From: Pterobdella sp. o SKG-2022
Taxonomy: Eukaryota > Annelida > Clitellata > Hirudinida > Piscicolidae
Assembly: GCA_964035795.1 (NCBI GenBank)
Contig: OZ038320.1
Span: forward strand, 2,502,684-2,566,683
Reading direction: 5' to 3'
Length of the DNA: 64,000 bases
The translations under genes were made by a program, and so were the position numbers. A model generated the notes under the pieces. It was not told where the DNA came from and made no database searches. It saw nothing but the letters and a program-made list of their open reading frames with translations. Below, piece by piece: positions 22,694-50,501 of the stretch. Within the stretch, counting starts at the first letter, position 1. Each line of letters begins with the position of its first letter.

Positions 22694-24419
22694 TTTGATA
22701 TTTATTAAATATTGAATTTAATTTAAACTATTATTTTTGAAATAGCTAATTTCTTTAAACTTTGCAATAGTTTTAAATCTCCAGAGCACGGGCGGGCTTT
22801 AAATAGAAAATTCTAAAAAGCATTAATGCTGAAACGCCTAGTATGCATTTATATGGTCAAAGTCAATGTGTATTAATAGCCTAAAAAACACAACCAATCA
22901 TAATCGGGAGAAGTTATGCAACAACATCTTTAAAAACAAAATTTAAATTTTTTCAGAATATTCATCTTTCAAAACGTGATTTTATTTTAGGTTAATACTG
23001 TTGTATTTGATGATGGTTTAAAATCACAGTTTTATATATGCTTTTTTTTTTCAAATTCTTATATAATTAGTAAAATCAATAAAAGGTAAAATAAAAATAG
23101 AGAAAAAAATTCCGAGCAAAAACTACATTAATCAAACAATATTCAGATAATCGATATGACAAAGCCTTTTCTTCGCAGTGTTTAAAGTAAAAAAGTTAAA
23201 TGATGAAAATGATAACACAGTTTTATCAAATGAGAGCAATGATGGAAAATTAACCGATACATTTTATGAATTTATTCAGTATTACATCCGTGAACTCTTC
23301 AAAGCACCTCGACACCAATAACAGCATTTAATGAAATAAACAAAGCTTGATACTATCTTAGACTGTTTAGTTAGTAAATCATTCTAATGAACTCTCAAAA
23401 ACTCAACACTTTTATTTCCATAGAACACATCCGTACATGTAATTATGAAAATTTATAATGTTAAAAAATTAAGCGCCTTTTGTCTTTAAATGCATTATTT
23501 TGTGTCGCAATAGCTGTTTTATGAGGCTCTATTTAAACTGAAAAATGGCATTACTAGTTACGAGTCCTTATCCATTAAAGCACTTGACTTAGAAAAAAAA
23601 ATAAACCCATGAACCATTAGTGCCTTGGCTATTTATATATCGCTGATGGTTATTTTCGATGTCGCTTCTAACTAGCCAGTTGATCCGTTGCGTTTAATTT
23701 ATTGCCCCGAAGGTAAAAAAATGAGATTTAAATTTCAAAACAGTCTTTGTTAAACATAAATTTATAATTATAATGAAGTTTTTATTAATCCAACTATTTC
23801 GATTATTATTTGACGATTAGACAGATAAGTGGTTGAAAGTTTAATTCAAGAATGTATTGAAAGGACAAAATTACAATGAAAGTTTCCTTATTTGGAACAA
23901 TAGTTTTCCAAACTATTGTTTTTTATTTAAATAAATACCAACCTATATGAACTTTAAATCGTCTCTGAGCTATAGCATTATAATTTTTTGAGACAATCTT
24001 GGTGAAAGAAGGGTCAGCTACATTTAACTGAAGTATAATAAAGAAATTTTCATTGAGTGGATGATTAGCTAAGAAGGATGGGAAAGGGATAGAATTCGAT
24101 GAAAAAAAAGTAACGAATTAAATGAATTAAAAGACAATTGCTAAGGAAGCAAATGTAAGTATAAATGTCAGTATAGGGACTGATGCAGGTACAAGAAAGC
24201 AGAGTAGAAAAATGTGAAATTAATGAGCGCAAAATATTGTTACTCTAAAAAACGAAATTAAAAAAAAATTTTATTATCTGTGATAAAATTTTAAAAAGTG
24301 AATAATTTTTAATACACCATTTCGATTCGAAACCTCCATGATGAATCTGCATCTCGACTGCTTTTTAAGGATCTCCTCAAAGGCGCAGTAAATGATACTA
24401 CTACTTCAGTATAAGTACA
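22694..24419. other. Intergenic region between ABCB6 and the leftward paralogue
   Basis: No supported gene. It should hold the ABCB6 promoter, upstream of 22693 on the reverse strand, but no clear core element stands out. The sequence is AT-rich with many short A and T runs. Confidence 0.5.
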
Positions 24420-24425
24420 TTTATT
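24420..24425 (-). terminator. Polyadenylation signal AATAAA of the leftward paralogue
   Basis: The reverse strand reads AATAAA 26 nt after the stop at 24451. The paralogue at 54560 has the same hexamer at a similar distance, which supports a very short 3' UTR in both genes. Confidence 0.6.
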
Positions 24426-24450
24426 TGAGTAACTCGATTCATAAGGTGAA

Positions 24451-27400
24451 TCAGCTTTTTTGCTTGTGTAGTCTATGAATCAGACTGTCCACTTTGAAAA
24501 TTTCATTTCTCAATTTCAATTTCTTTTCATACAGATTCACAGCCGACAACTGTTGGCGGCTAGCAAAAGAGGCGGAATGAAATGAATCATGCAAACTGCT
24601 GTTGTTAAAATCTTTTATCTTCAATGCACTACAAATCCCAAGACATTCTTTGCAGCTCTGCTCGTTGAATTTGAGCTTTTGCGGCGGCATTTTGTCTTGG
24701 TTGAGAGCTTTTATAAAGTCCTGCATGAACGAATCGTTTTGTATCTTTTTCATTTTGCTTTTTACTTTTAGGGAAACTTTGGTATTGCCTTCGTTTTCTT
24801 TTTCTATTTTTTTAATAATTTTTTTCGGAGTTTTTTTATTTATTTTTTTCATTTCATTCTTTTTTTGCTCGGCAGCTTCCAATTTTTTCATGAATTTTTT
24901 TGTGAAAACACGCTCCAAAGACTCTGTATTCAAATAAGCCTTTAATTTCTTAGTTAACTTAGTTTCAATATTTTTAACTTTTTTCATATATGTATCGTTT
25001 TTTAAACTTTTTTTTGCTACCTTCTTAGATTTTTTTTCCTTATTTTTAGAACATTTTACCGTGTTTTTTCTCTTCGGAGCTTGGGGTGAAAATGAAACTT
25101 TGTTTGAACATTTTTCGGATTTCCCATTGTCATTTTGTTTAGGTATTTTGTTTTCTTTACTAGAAATTTGTATTTCATTATTTTTTAGATTTTTTCTTAT
25201 TTTTTTCGAAAAAGGTGAATTATTTGAAGTATTTTCTAAAATTCTATTCCTTCTTTCGGCATTTTTTGTTTTTATTGTTTTGTTTTTAATAGTTGAAATC
25301 TTTGATGCACATGAGACGTCACTTGAAAGTTTCATTGTTTTTTTGCTTGCTTTATTTTTCCACTTCTCGATTATTTTTTCTAAGCTGTTTGAGTCTTTTT
25401 TTCTTTTGAATTTTTTGCAACTTTTCTTTTGTTTTAAACATGTATTTTCACGTTTTGACGAGTTTAAATGCTTATCTACCAAATTTGGCCTTTTTTTTAT
25501 TTTTTTATTCAAGTAGTTTTTGAATTCGTCGTCGGATGAGCAGATTTTTGTCTCTACTTTCTTTGGCCCTTTGTTTTTGACTTTCATCAGTGTAGACACA
25601 GAATCACTTGTGTCTATAGAGTAATTTTTACTTTTTCTGAAACCTCGTGATTTTTTCATTTCATATTTGGCCAAAATTTTATTAACATCGCAACCTGAAG
25701 ATTCCTTTTTAACAATTCTTTTTGAAGAAACACTATCTTTATTTTTCAGAGAAGTTTTTTGGTTGGACGCATTTTTATTTATTATGGTAGTTTTCATAAG
25801 TTCAGATGGAACCAATTTTCTCTTTTTTCTATTATAAGGATTTTCATTGCATGGCTTGAAAGCGGGAAAGTGCTGCTTGCTTGGTGCTTTTGACAACTGT
25901 GTAACATTTCAAAAGTTCAATTTATGCACATGATTATAATAAAAATGAATTATTTATAAAAAGAATATTTATTAAAAAGTAGAAAAATATTCACCTTTCC
26001 ATAAGCAAACGAGTTGATTTTTTGAGTCGGTTTGTGTTTATGTTTCTTTCTGAAATGCTTATAAGTTATATCTCCTTGTGTAGCAAGGGCCCCAACTTTG
26101 TTAGAATAAGCATTGCTTCGAGCAAATTTGTTGTGTTGGCTGGAATGAAGTGCTTGACAAACGTGTTTGTTTGACTGGGAGCTGTTTTTTGCATTTGGTT
26201 CCATTTGCATTGTCACCTCCACATCCCTAGTAAGAGACTTTTTTAATAAAAGTTTATTATTTAGTGGCGTGAAACTTGAAAATGGTTCTTGTCGAGAGTT
26301 GCTCATACTGTTGCTTAGCATATCTATGCCTTCTAATGAAATTTTGTTCGTCTCATCTGTTGAAGTTTCCGATGCATGCTCAGCTTCTGGTGTCCAACCA
26401 TCAAGTGGAGAAGCTTGATTGTTTTTCTCGTGTGTTGCTTTTGTATTTGGGTTTCTTGATACAGCAGTTTCCATTTTTTCCATGCTGTTTTTGGGGTCAG
26501 TTTTTCGAACTTTATCTGCATAGGACATTAATTTTCTAAATTTTTTCGAAGCATCTAATTCTATGTTATCTACATCTTTGAAGTTTTGTACTTTGGAGTT
26601 CCTAAAAACTTTATTTTGTTCGGTAATTTTATTGTCATCGTTTTTAAAACTCTTATTAAATAAATTTTCGTCAAAATCTTCTCTTTGTAATAATTCTAAA
26701 TTTGAATTTTTTTGCTTGATGGGTTTAAACTTAGGGTTACAATTTTCTTTTTTCCATTTTTTACATTTACTGTTATCAACATTTAAAGTGCTGTCACAAG
26801 AACAAGAAACATTTTTTTTTTCTGTAACATTCATAGTGGTTTCATTTCGAGGTTGCTGACAGCAAGAAAAATCAAAATTACAACGAGGGAGGGTGTAAGG
26901 TTGGGGGCAAAAAGGAGAACAGTGTGTAAATTCGTTGCAACAAAATTGATTGGCATTTTGGGCGGTTTGTTGAAAGTTTTGACTGGCACATTGGTTTGCA
27001 CAACATTTTTGATCAAGTCTACACGAATTTCTATCACATTTAGAATGAGATTGAGTGGGGAGACTCGCTGCAAAATCTACCGTAAATTTATCCTTCTTGT
27101 CTGTTGAACGGCGTATTGTTTTATTCATGAAAGTTGATTTATTGTCTGGCTGGTTACATACGTTGCGATTGTTGTTTGTTTTGGTTTTTTGAGTGGTTAC
27201 GTTGACTTTTTTTATATTACCACAACAGTCATTTATGACATCAATGTAAAAGTCTGAGCATTCGCTTGACGATTTTATACATGGCTCATTAATTGTTGGG
27301 ATCGTTTGAGAGGATTTGGTTTTGTAATTAGGTTTAGGAAATATACATGGTTTTATAGAGCATGGAGGTATTTTTGGGGGAATGATTGAAACGGTTTGAG

Positions 27401-28460
27401 TGGTTTTTGTGATTTTGGCTATAGAAGAAGGAGAAGGAGAAGGAGAAAGGGGAGAACGACGAGGCTTCGATTTTGAAGGTTTTATGTGATCTTTACAAGG
27501 CTTTTGACAAAAAATTGGGAAATCTAGACAACAACATGGATACCCAGAACAACAATACTCAAAATCTGAACATGAATTGTATAGTTCAGGATAGTAATCA
27601 AATAATTCTGAACAGTAAGAACAAGAGGGGTAATAAGAATTGTAGTAGTTTGAGTAGCATGACTGGCAGCAATCCGGATAAGAATAGTCGCATTCAAACT
27701 CTTTTTTCGGTTTCTTATACTTAATAGACTTTTTTTTAGATTTTTTAGTTTTTATTTCAAGCTTCTCACCTGCTTTTTCACCATTTTCTGTGTTTAAAGT
27801 AATGAATTTCTTTTCATTTTTGTCTTTTTTTCGAATGGGTTCTTTTTCGGATATACTATTAGAAGACGAAGAATCGCTTATAGTGTAATCATAATTACTT
27901 TTTGAGAAATCATCGACAGTGATTAGTTTCTTTTTAAATATATCACCATCACTCGAGTACTCCAGAGAAGAATAATCAAACCTTCCGAAACCTTTATTAT
28001 TGGGTGCAGTGCAGTTTCTATAATCACTAAGAGTTTCGCTGGTCATACTATCAGTACTAGGAGAGTAGAGGTGTTGTTTACAAACAACGTCTGCTTCACT
28101 TTTTTTCTTCTCATCAAAGCATTGTAAATGCTTCTCACAGTCAATGTCTTCTCCACAGTTTTTTTTAATCGTTTTTTTTGGTAAATTTTTATTGACAATT
28201 CGGTTGGTTTCAGATGCATCAAATAGCGATCTTAAATCAAGAGATTTTTCATGTTTGAAATCATTTAAATTTTTTGAAAGAGTATTTCGAGGACTGTCTT
28301 TTAAAATCGATTTTCTAAATGATTGTCTTCTTTTAGATTCAGACATGAACTTACAGATGCTGTTTTCTTTGTCGTTGCAGATCATACTCGATTCTTTTGG
28401 GTTGTCTATAAAGACCACATCTTTTTCTTCACTTAGCTCATTTTTATTTACCGCATCCAT
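24451..28460 (-). CDS. Uncharacterised Ser/Cys/Lys-rich protein, paralogue A (2 exons)
   Basis: Exon 1 is 28460-25995 (822 codons) and exon 2 is 25896-24451 (481 codons). The 98-bp intron is phase 0, with donor GTGAAT and acceptor TTACACAG, giving 1303 aa. The N-terminus is acidic and polar, with a SILKDSPRN motif near residue 50 and a block FGRFDYSSLEYSSDGDIFKK. The middle is very rich in Cys and Tyr (CCQSCYSNYYNSYYPSC and others), with further Cys-Pro patches. Exon 2 is extremely Lys-rich and ends in a conserved helix-like tail (QLSAVNLYEKKLKLRNEIFK). No signal peptide, membrane segment or known domain was recognised. An inverted paralogue lies at 50502-54560 with the same exon layout. A structural or nuclear scaffold role is possible but unproven. 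Confidence 0.82.
24469..24597 (-). repeat. 129-bp segment nearly identical to 54414-54542 (inverted)
   Basis: This 3' coding segment matches the other paralogue over 129 bp with a single visible mismatch (GTGGAC versus GTAGAC), although the rest of the two exons is strongly diverged. Confidence 0.9.
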
Positions 28461-30322
28461 TTTGATTCTATTTTTACTTAGTTTTCTATAAATTATTTTC
28501 CATTTGATAGTAAAAATTTTATTTTTTGACTTTTATCCTTTAATTTTTATCATTTCGAGTTGTATTTTGTTTTGATTTATTTGTTTACGTTAAAAGGCTT
28601 TCACTTTTAAAAAACTTTTTGAACAATTTAATTTTCAGAATTCGAGATTGGAAAAGTTTTTGATTTTATTTATTGAAAATATTTCAAAAGCTATAAATAC
28701 AAACTTGTCATACACTAAGCTTTTTACAACCCACTAATCTCAAATAATTTATATAGTTTTTTAAAAAATGAAATCCAAAGTTTTTTCAAATTAATGAGTG
28801 TACAAAGCTTTTTGTAGATTTATCTAACATTTTGAATAAAAAATTTGTTTTTGGTAAATTTTTCAAACAGACAATATTTGCTGAATTGAATTAAAGATAA
28901 TTTGACCAAATGATTGTTAAATTAATTAATTTTCTACATTTCACACAACCCGAATCAATAGAGAAAAACTTTATTTTTTTTTAAAAAAATCGATTCGACT
29001 AACTCAGGAGCGCTCTATAAGTAATTCATATTATTCTTATTATTACAGGTACTTCGGGTTTAGACAGGAGTGTTTAATATTGAGCCAATCATAGAATTTC
29101 AAAAAAAATTTTTGAGAAGTACTGAAATAATCATTTTCAGAAGTTTTATCAAAAAAAAACTAACATTTATCAACTAACAAAGCTTTTTTTACAATCCATG
29201 AATATTTAAACATTATGATACATGAAAATTGATTTGCATACATTTGGATTGACTTATCAGCGTTGAAAATCCACAATTGGGCTTTTTTAAATATATTTTA
29301 CATGAAAAAATATTAATTGTGTATAATTTTAATTCTAAAAATAAATAATAAATTCTAACAAAGCATATGATTGGTGCATAGCTGATTGGCTAATCTTAAA
29401 ACAATGCTTCGTACCTTAGAACTTCTTTAGGTGTGAAGTAATAATTAGTAAAGAAGTTCCAAGGTTCGAAGCATTGCTTTAAGAGTAGCCAATCAGCTAT
29501 GCACCAATCATATCATTTAAAATCTATTTAAGAAACCCCAAATGTGGATTTTCAACGTTGATAAATGTTAGTTTTTTTTTTCATAAAACTTCTAAAAATG
29601 ATTATTTCAGTACTTTTCAGAAATTATTTTGAAATTCTATGATTAGTTCAGGAACTATAGGCTCGATTAAACACTCCTACCTAGTCGCAAAGTGCCTATC
29701 TTCATACCATCGGTTAAAATTATGCAGTACGCACCGGGTAAAATGTTTAAGTTCTGCCCAAAAAATCTCATTAATTTATAAATTATAAACTTAAATTTGC
29801 TTATAAAAATCTTTTGCGAGTATTGGAAAATTTTCTCTTTAACTTTGTAAAATTTTGAATTAACATTTTTGTTAGTAGACAATATTTCACTTTATTCAGT
29901 TTTATGTTGAAATATTTTATTCAATACCATCGAAATTTGAATTGAAAATGCAGATTGCAATATCATATTTAAACACGTTCAATCTTCAACTAATTAATAC
30001 TTTTTTTTACATTTTATATTTAAAAACAATTTTCATATGCAGCAAATTTCTTGGAAAGTTTTATGGCTAATCAGAATTCAGAACTTACAAAAAAATTTTC
30101 TCATAAAATCTTTTTTTAAACAAACAAATTAATAGAAAGTTCAAAAATTTAATAAATTCATGGGTGTTTAGTAGCACCACACTATCGGACCACATTTGTT
30201 TACATTATATTAAAGCATCGCTGTGCCGCTTTCTTGCAATAAATACAGTAACTGCGCACAAAAAGAATACATAAAAAGTTTCAAAATAATTAAAAATTGT
30301 CTGTTATTTTTAAAACTTTCTG
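28461..30322. other. Divergent intergenic region between paralogue A and ACSBG
   Basis: The two flanking genes are transcribed away from each other, so both promoters should lie here. The part nearest paralogue A (28556-28590) resembles the reverse complement of 50357-50395 upstream of paralogue B, including ATCAAAACAAAATACAACT. The centre is taken up by a 640-bp foldback. Confidence 0.6.
29052..29690. repeat. 640-bp nested foldback element
   Basis: Three concentric inverted repeats are visible. The outer arms are about 29052-29187 and 29566-29690, the middle arms about 29257-29285 and 29541-29565, and the inner arms about 29360-29422 and 29440-29520, the last containing ATTGGTGCATAGCTGATTGG. 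The arms are imperfect. No open frame is seen. It resembles a foldback or MITE-type DNA element lying between divergent promoters. Confidence 0.8.
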
Positions 30323-46342
<16,020 letters not shown>

Positions 46343-47965
46343 TTTATGTTTTTTGCCGTATTATTATTATTATATGATTATAGTTATTATTTTTATTTGT
46401 GTTTCTATTATTATTGCTATAAATAATCCATTTTTTATTATTTTTAAATTTCAATTATTGTCAAGTCATTGTTTTTGATTGTTATGCATCGGTGTTGGCG
46501 TAGTTTTTGTTTCAAAATAAACCTAAAAATGATGATATTCATAAACGATAAGGCTTTTTATGGTTCATAAAACAATAATTGTCTTCTTATTTTTATTATT
46601 ATTACACTAATATTTTTTAGGTTTATTTTTAGCAAGCCTTTACAACTATTTTTAGAACTGTACTGACTTGATATTCAACTAAAATAAATAGTTTTTGGTT
46701 TTGTCTGTATTTATCTATTTGCCTACCTTTCTATCTATTCACATGTTTATCTTTTTATCCATTTTTCAATCTATCTATCTATCTATCCATCTGAATAATG
46801 TATCTATAAGGCCCTTCTATTAAGATTAATCATCGTATTGATCTGAAACATCATTATAAAGGACTATTATTAAGGACGCCATTTCACATTGTTCAGCATT
46901 AATCGATTCTACGGCTTTATATTCATTTTTATGGTTTAGCTAGTATTAATCGCCATAATCTGTCACACTATCGTAAAGTGATATAAAAAACTTGTTTTAG
47001 TGTGTATTTTTTGTTGCTTTTTATTCTATGGTAAATTTCCAGCACATAATATGATTTTAATCACCATTCATAAATTAATTATTTTGTTTTCATTTGTGAA
47101 TTTAAATATTAAATTCGTATGTATGTTTAAAGTTTACTTTTCACATGTTTGTGTTCAATATATTTATAATTGAAATTCTCATATTTTCCAGTATTTTGTG
47201 TGTAAATGGTCATTAAGTTACATTACCTATGTTTCATTATATTTATTATATTTCATATAATGTATTTGTGTAAATTTAAAATCATTTTCGAATGCTTTCT
47301 TTTACAAATTTATCAAGTATTCGACAAAAGTTAGGAAAATTTAACTTGTTGTACATAAGAGTTCACTGGGTGCTCGGTTTGTTCTTGGGTGGAAATAAAT
47401 CGATTTTGCGTTTCCAATGGTTTCATTGCGGGCAGCTTTACAGTCGCCATAATAAAGCTGAAAGTGTTAGCTCAATATCTATGGTTGAATACGATAGTTT
47501 GATGCATGGAGTTCGATTCACTGTGGACTCGTCATCAGTTATCTTCATTCAGATGGCACTGTTCAACTTTTCATTTTGCCACAGTTATTCAAACTTGCAT
47601 TCTCAAGTTCATGTAAGTTTCACTTAGGCAAACAATGTTTAAAAAATGAAACGCAAAAATTTTGGATGAAGTAAAAATTAAATTTTTTTAAATTTAGTAA
47701 TTCTGAGTTGAAGTTAAAACATTTTTTGAAAAAAGATTTGATAATTTTGCCCAATATTAATACTTAGATTCCAATTTACTCATGACGTACAATTTGTTGG
47801 TAAAAATCGTTTTGATTCAAAATTTGCACTCTTCTTTTGTACAGTCTTTAAATCATAATTCGTTTAACTCATCCGAATAGGTTTTATAACTTTACGCTAT
47901 ATTTTTCAGAAAAAATTTTTTTTGCGCACTTGTTTTTTTTTAAGCCGGCCCAAAAATCACCCGCC
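46343..47965. other. Intergenic region, ACSBG to the 179-aa gene
   Basis: AATAAA hexamers occur near 46515 and 46683 and could end the ACSBG transcript. A 111-codon frame at 47292-47627 (+) starts at an ATG but shows no domain. It is listed as possible only, because AT-rich DNA can hold such frames by chance. The last 100 bp should contain the next gene's promoter. Confidence 0.45.
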
Positions 47966-49224
47966 ATGGAACCAATAGGCGCTATTTTGGCTTTCTCCAT
48001 ATTCGATATCACTGTGGGTATCATTTATAAATTCCTGGGTGACCACACCGACTACACATACTTAGAAGATCTGTACAGATACCAAAAGGGCGAGTTATAT
48101 TGGTTTCAAATACGCAAATCTGACATCGAGCTGAAGAAACAACTGGCGGAATGTAAGTGGGTCAGTGAAAACTCTCCTCCTTTCAAGCAGATGTTATGTA
48201 GTATTGAAAGCTTCAAGAAGATTACTTACTATAATGGCATGGAAGCTTTGAAAAAAACCTTTTGTTATCTCTATGAAAACCAAGGTGAGTTATTTCTAAG
48301 CTTTACTGTCGCTGTAAACTTGATACTGTATTTTCTTTGAGTGTAATGTAAAAAGATTTTCAGTATTAAGAAAATATCTTGAGCACAACTAATTGATGTT
48401 TAATTTTTTAAACCTTTATTTATAAATAAAACACTTGAAATTTCGGAAAAATAATCCCTGGAGCATAATTTTTTTAAAGTACTTAGTCGTAATTGAAAAC
48501 ATGTAACAAAAAACTTGGTGCAACAATTTAATATTCAATAATGTTCGCAAATTTTTAATTAATTGCTTAATTTTTATTAAACTTTTAAATCAATTATTTA
48601 TTTTTATTGCAACCACACAGTTTTAACCAGCTTGTGTCTCTTTGGCCTGAGCTTTTGCGTCTTGCTATGTAGGTTTATATTTTCAAGTTATATTTGATAC
48701 AAGGTCCGGATAAATAAATAATTTATTTTAAAATCGGTTTTATAGATAAGAAAATGAGTATTATTTTTTGCTGAATATTAAAGTTACGTTTGGTGAATAA
48801 GATAATAAAGTTTTTCACTAAGTTAAATGAGAAAAACCAAAATATGTGCTAACATTGTTTAAAATAAATGGAAAAAAATAGCAAAAATTTAATATATTCA
48901 ACTGAATTACCTTCAAACGTTTCAAAAACTACTCTAAACTGATCTTAACACTTAATACTGCGCATTCAAAACGATTGAAAACATTGAAACGACAAAACTA
49001 CAGACTGGAAACAAAACTGGTCAAAGAGGCTGAAATGGTTAGGAAAGACAAAAGATGAAAACTCACTGATCGACTTCTACATTCAATCAAGTATAAAGAA
49101 GAGACAAAAAGGTGATGATGAAGTTAGAAGGTTGTTGAGGGTGGAGGAGGAAGAGAAGTGCTTATCCCTCAGGAACACAACGGAGGGTGAAAGGGAAGAT
49201 GACCTTGAGTGGCACGAAGAGTAG
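47966..49224 (+). CDS. Unrecognised 179-aa protein with N-terminal hydrophobic segment (2 exons)
   Basis: Exon 1 is 47966-48284 and exon 2 is 49004-49224. Donor GTGAGT and acceptor CTACAG are both phase 1 and join QGELFL-free, giving ENQ-DWKQNWSKRL. The start CCGCCATGG is a perfect Kozak context. The first 20 residues (PIGAILAFSIFDITVGIIY) form a likely membrane anchor or uncleaved signal. The rest is charged and probably helical, with KKRQKGDDEVRRLLRVEEEE and an acidic end. Total 540 nt, a multiple of three. I do not recognise the family. A single-pass membrane or organelle protein is the simplest reading. Confidence 0.72.
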
Positions 49225-50501
49225 AAATCATCAGGGAAAACGTGTCAATAATCATCACTGAGTTTGGTGTTGTATTATTATATCTTTATTTATTGGTGTC
49301 TAGTTGTAGTATTTTATAGGTCTATATTTGAGTTATTTGGCTTGTTATTTGAGTTTTATTGTGTCTAATAACTTTGACTTATGATGAATTAAAAGAAGTA
49401 TACGAGGTTTATAAAAAAATGAACTTCATTTTTAGAATTTCTCATAATATTCATTACAAGAGTTCACTTTTTCGATATGTTTTTCTATAAGCTGTAAATA
49501 TACTTCAATACAAATGTGTTTTTGAACTTTCACATCAAGGTTTCCGAAACAACGCAGCCCTACTTCTCTTGGTTTTATCCAGTTTTTTTGTTTTTTTTTC
49601 AAAATATAAAAGATCAATTCAAAAATAAAAAAAGGCGTTTGACAACAAGGATAAAATGCGTCAAAAACAAGGATTGTATAATTTTATTTGCAGACCGGTC
49701 AAAAAAAGTTTGGGCGGCTCAAGCCCAAAAGGACTTTCAGTTCAAAAGGTTATGAGTCTAATATTCAATTTTATGAAAAACCACACGTCAAAGGCTTTAA
49801 GTAGGAAGAACATTTTCCAAATACTTGAGCCTCACTGCAAACTCCAGTACACGCTCCTTCTTGATCAGGACATCGAGCGATGCGGCATGGTTGCTTCCGA
49901 GAAAATTTTTACTTTCCATTCAGTGGCCGAATGGCACTTAGGCATGTCACTATTATGGATATTCATTGCATTCAGTTGTAGTCCCTTAATATGTAAGCCC
50001 TTCCAGCCAGCCCTATAGTCGTTGAGCTTTTATATGGATTGTCTTCATCAAACTTGTATGTTTTCTGCACGTACTAAATGATATACCCACTGGTGCAGTA
50101 AGCAAAAAAATAAAATTGTTTTTATATAATTAATATTTTTTCAATTTTTTATATACTAAGCTGCTTAGCAACTTGTACTCTGAAAATTTTTCATTTCATA
50201 TTTCCATTTTTTGCTATTTTTGAGACTGGTTTTTTAAGTGTTTGTCTGAATGGAAAAGCAAAATTTTTTAATTTAAGTATAACCTCAAAGTGAAAATTTA
50301 ATTTTTAGAAGTAAAATGTTGTTTTTTAAAAGTAAAAGACTGAATTCCAATCATAACGTAAACATAACAAATCAAAACAAAATACAACTTGAAATAGTTG
50401 AAACTAAATTTAGAAGCCAAAAAGTGAAATTTTTAATAACAAATGAAAAACATTCTAAAAAAAGATAGAAATTTCCTACAACCAAAAACATCATAATCAA
50501 C
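49225..50501. other. Intergenic region before paralogue B
   Basis: Overlapping short frames at 49.5-50.0 kb (including one of 120 codons from 49656) have no recognisable domain and no clear splice context. The last 150 bp matches the upstream region of paralogue A in part (ATCAAAACAAAATACAACT at about 50370), which suggests shared promoter ancestry. Confidence 0.5.

Noticed and set aside
24602..25516. Phe-rich plus-strand frames of up to 151 codons
   Set aside because: Antisense of the Lys-rich exon 2 of paralogue A.
49656..50018. 120-codon frame between the 179-aa gene and paralogue B
   Set aside because: Overlaps other frames, has no recognisable domain, and its hydrophobic end could be chance.
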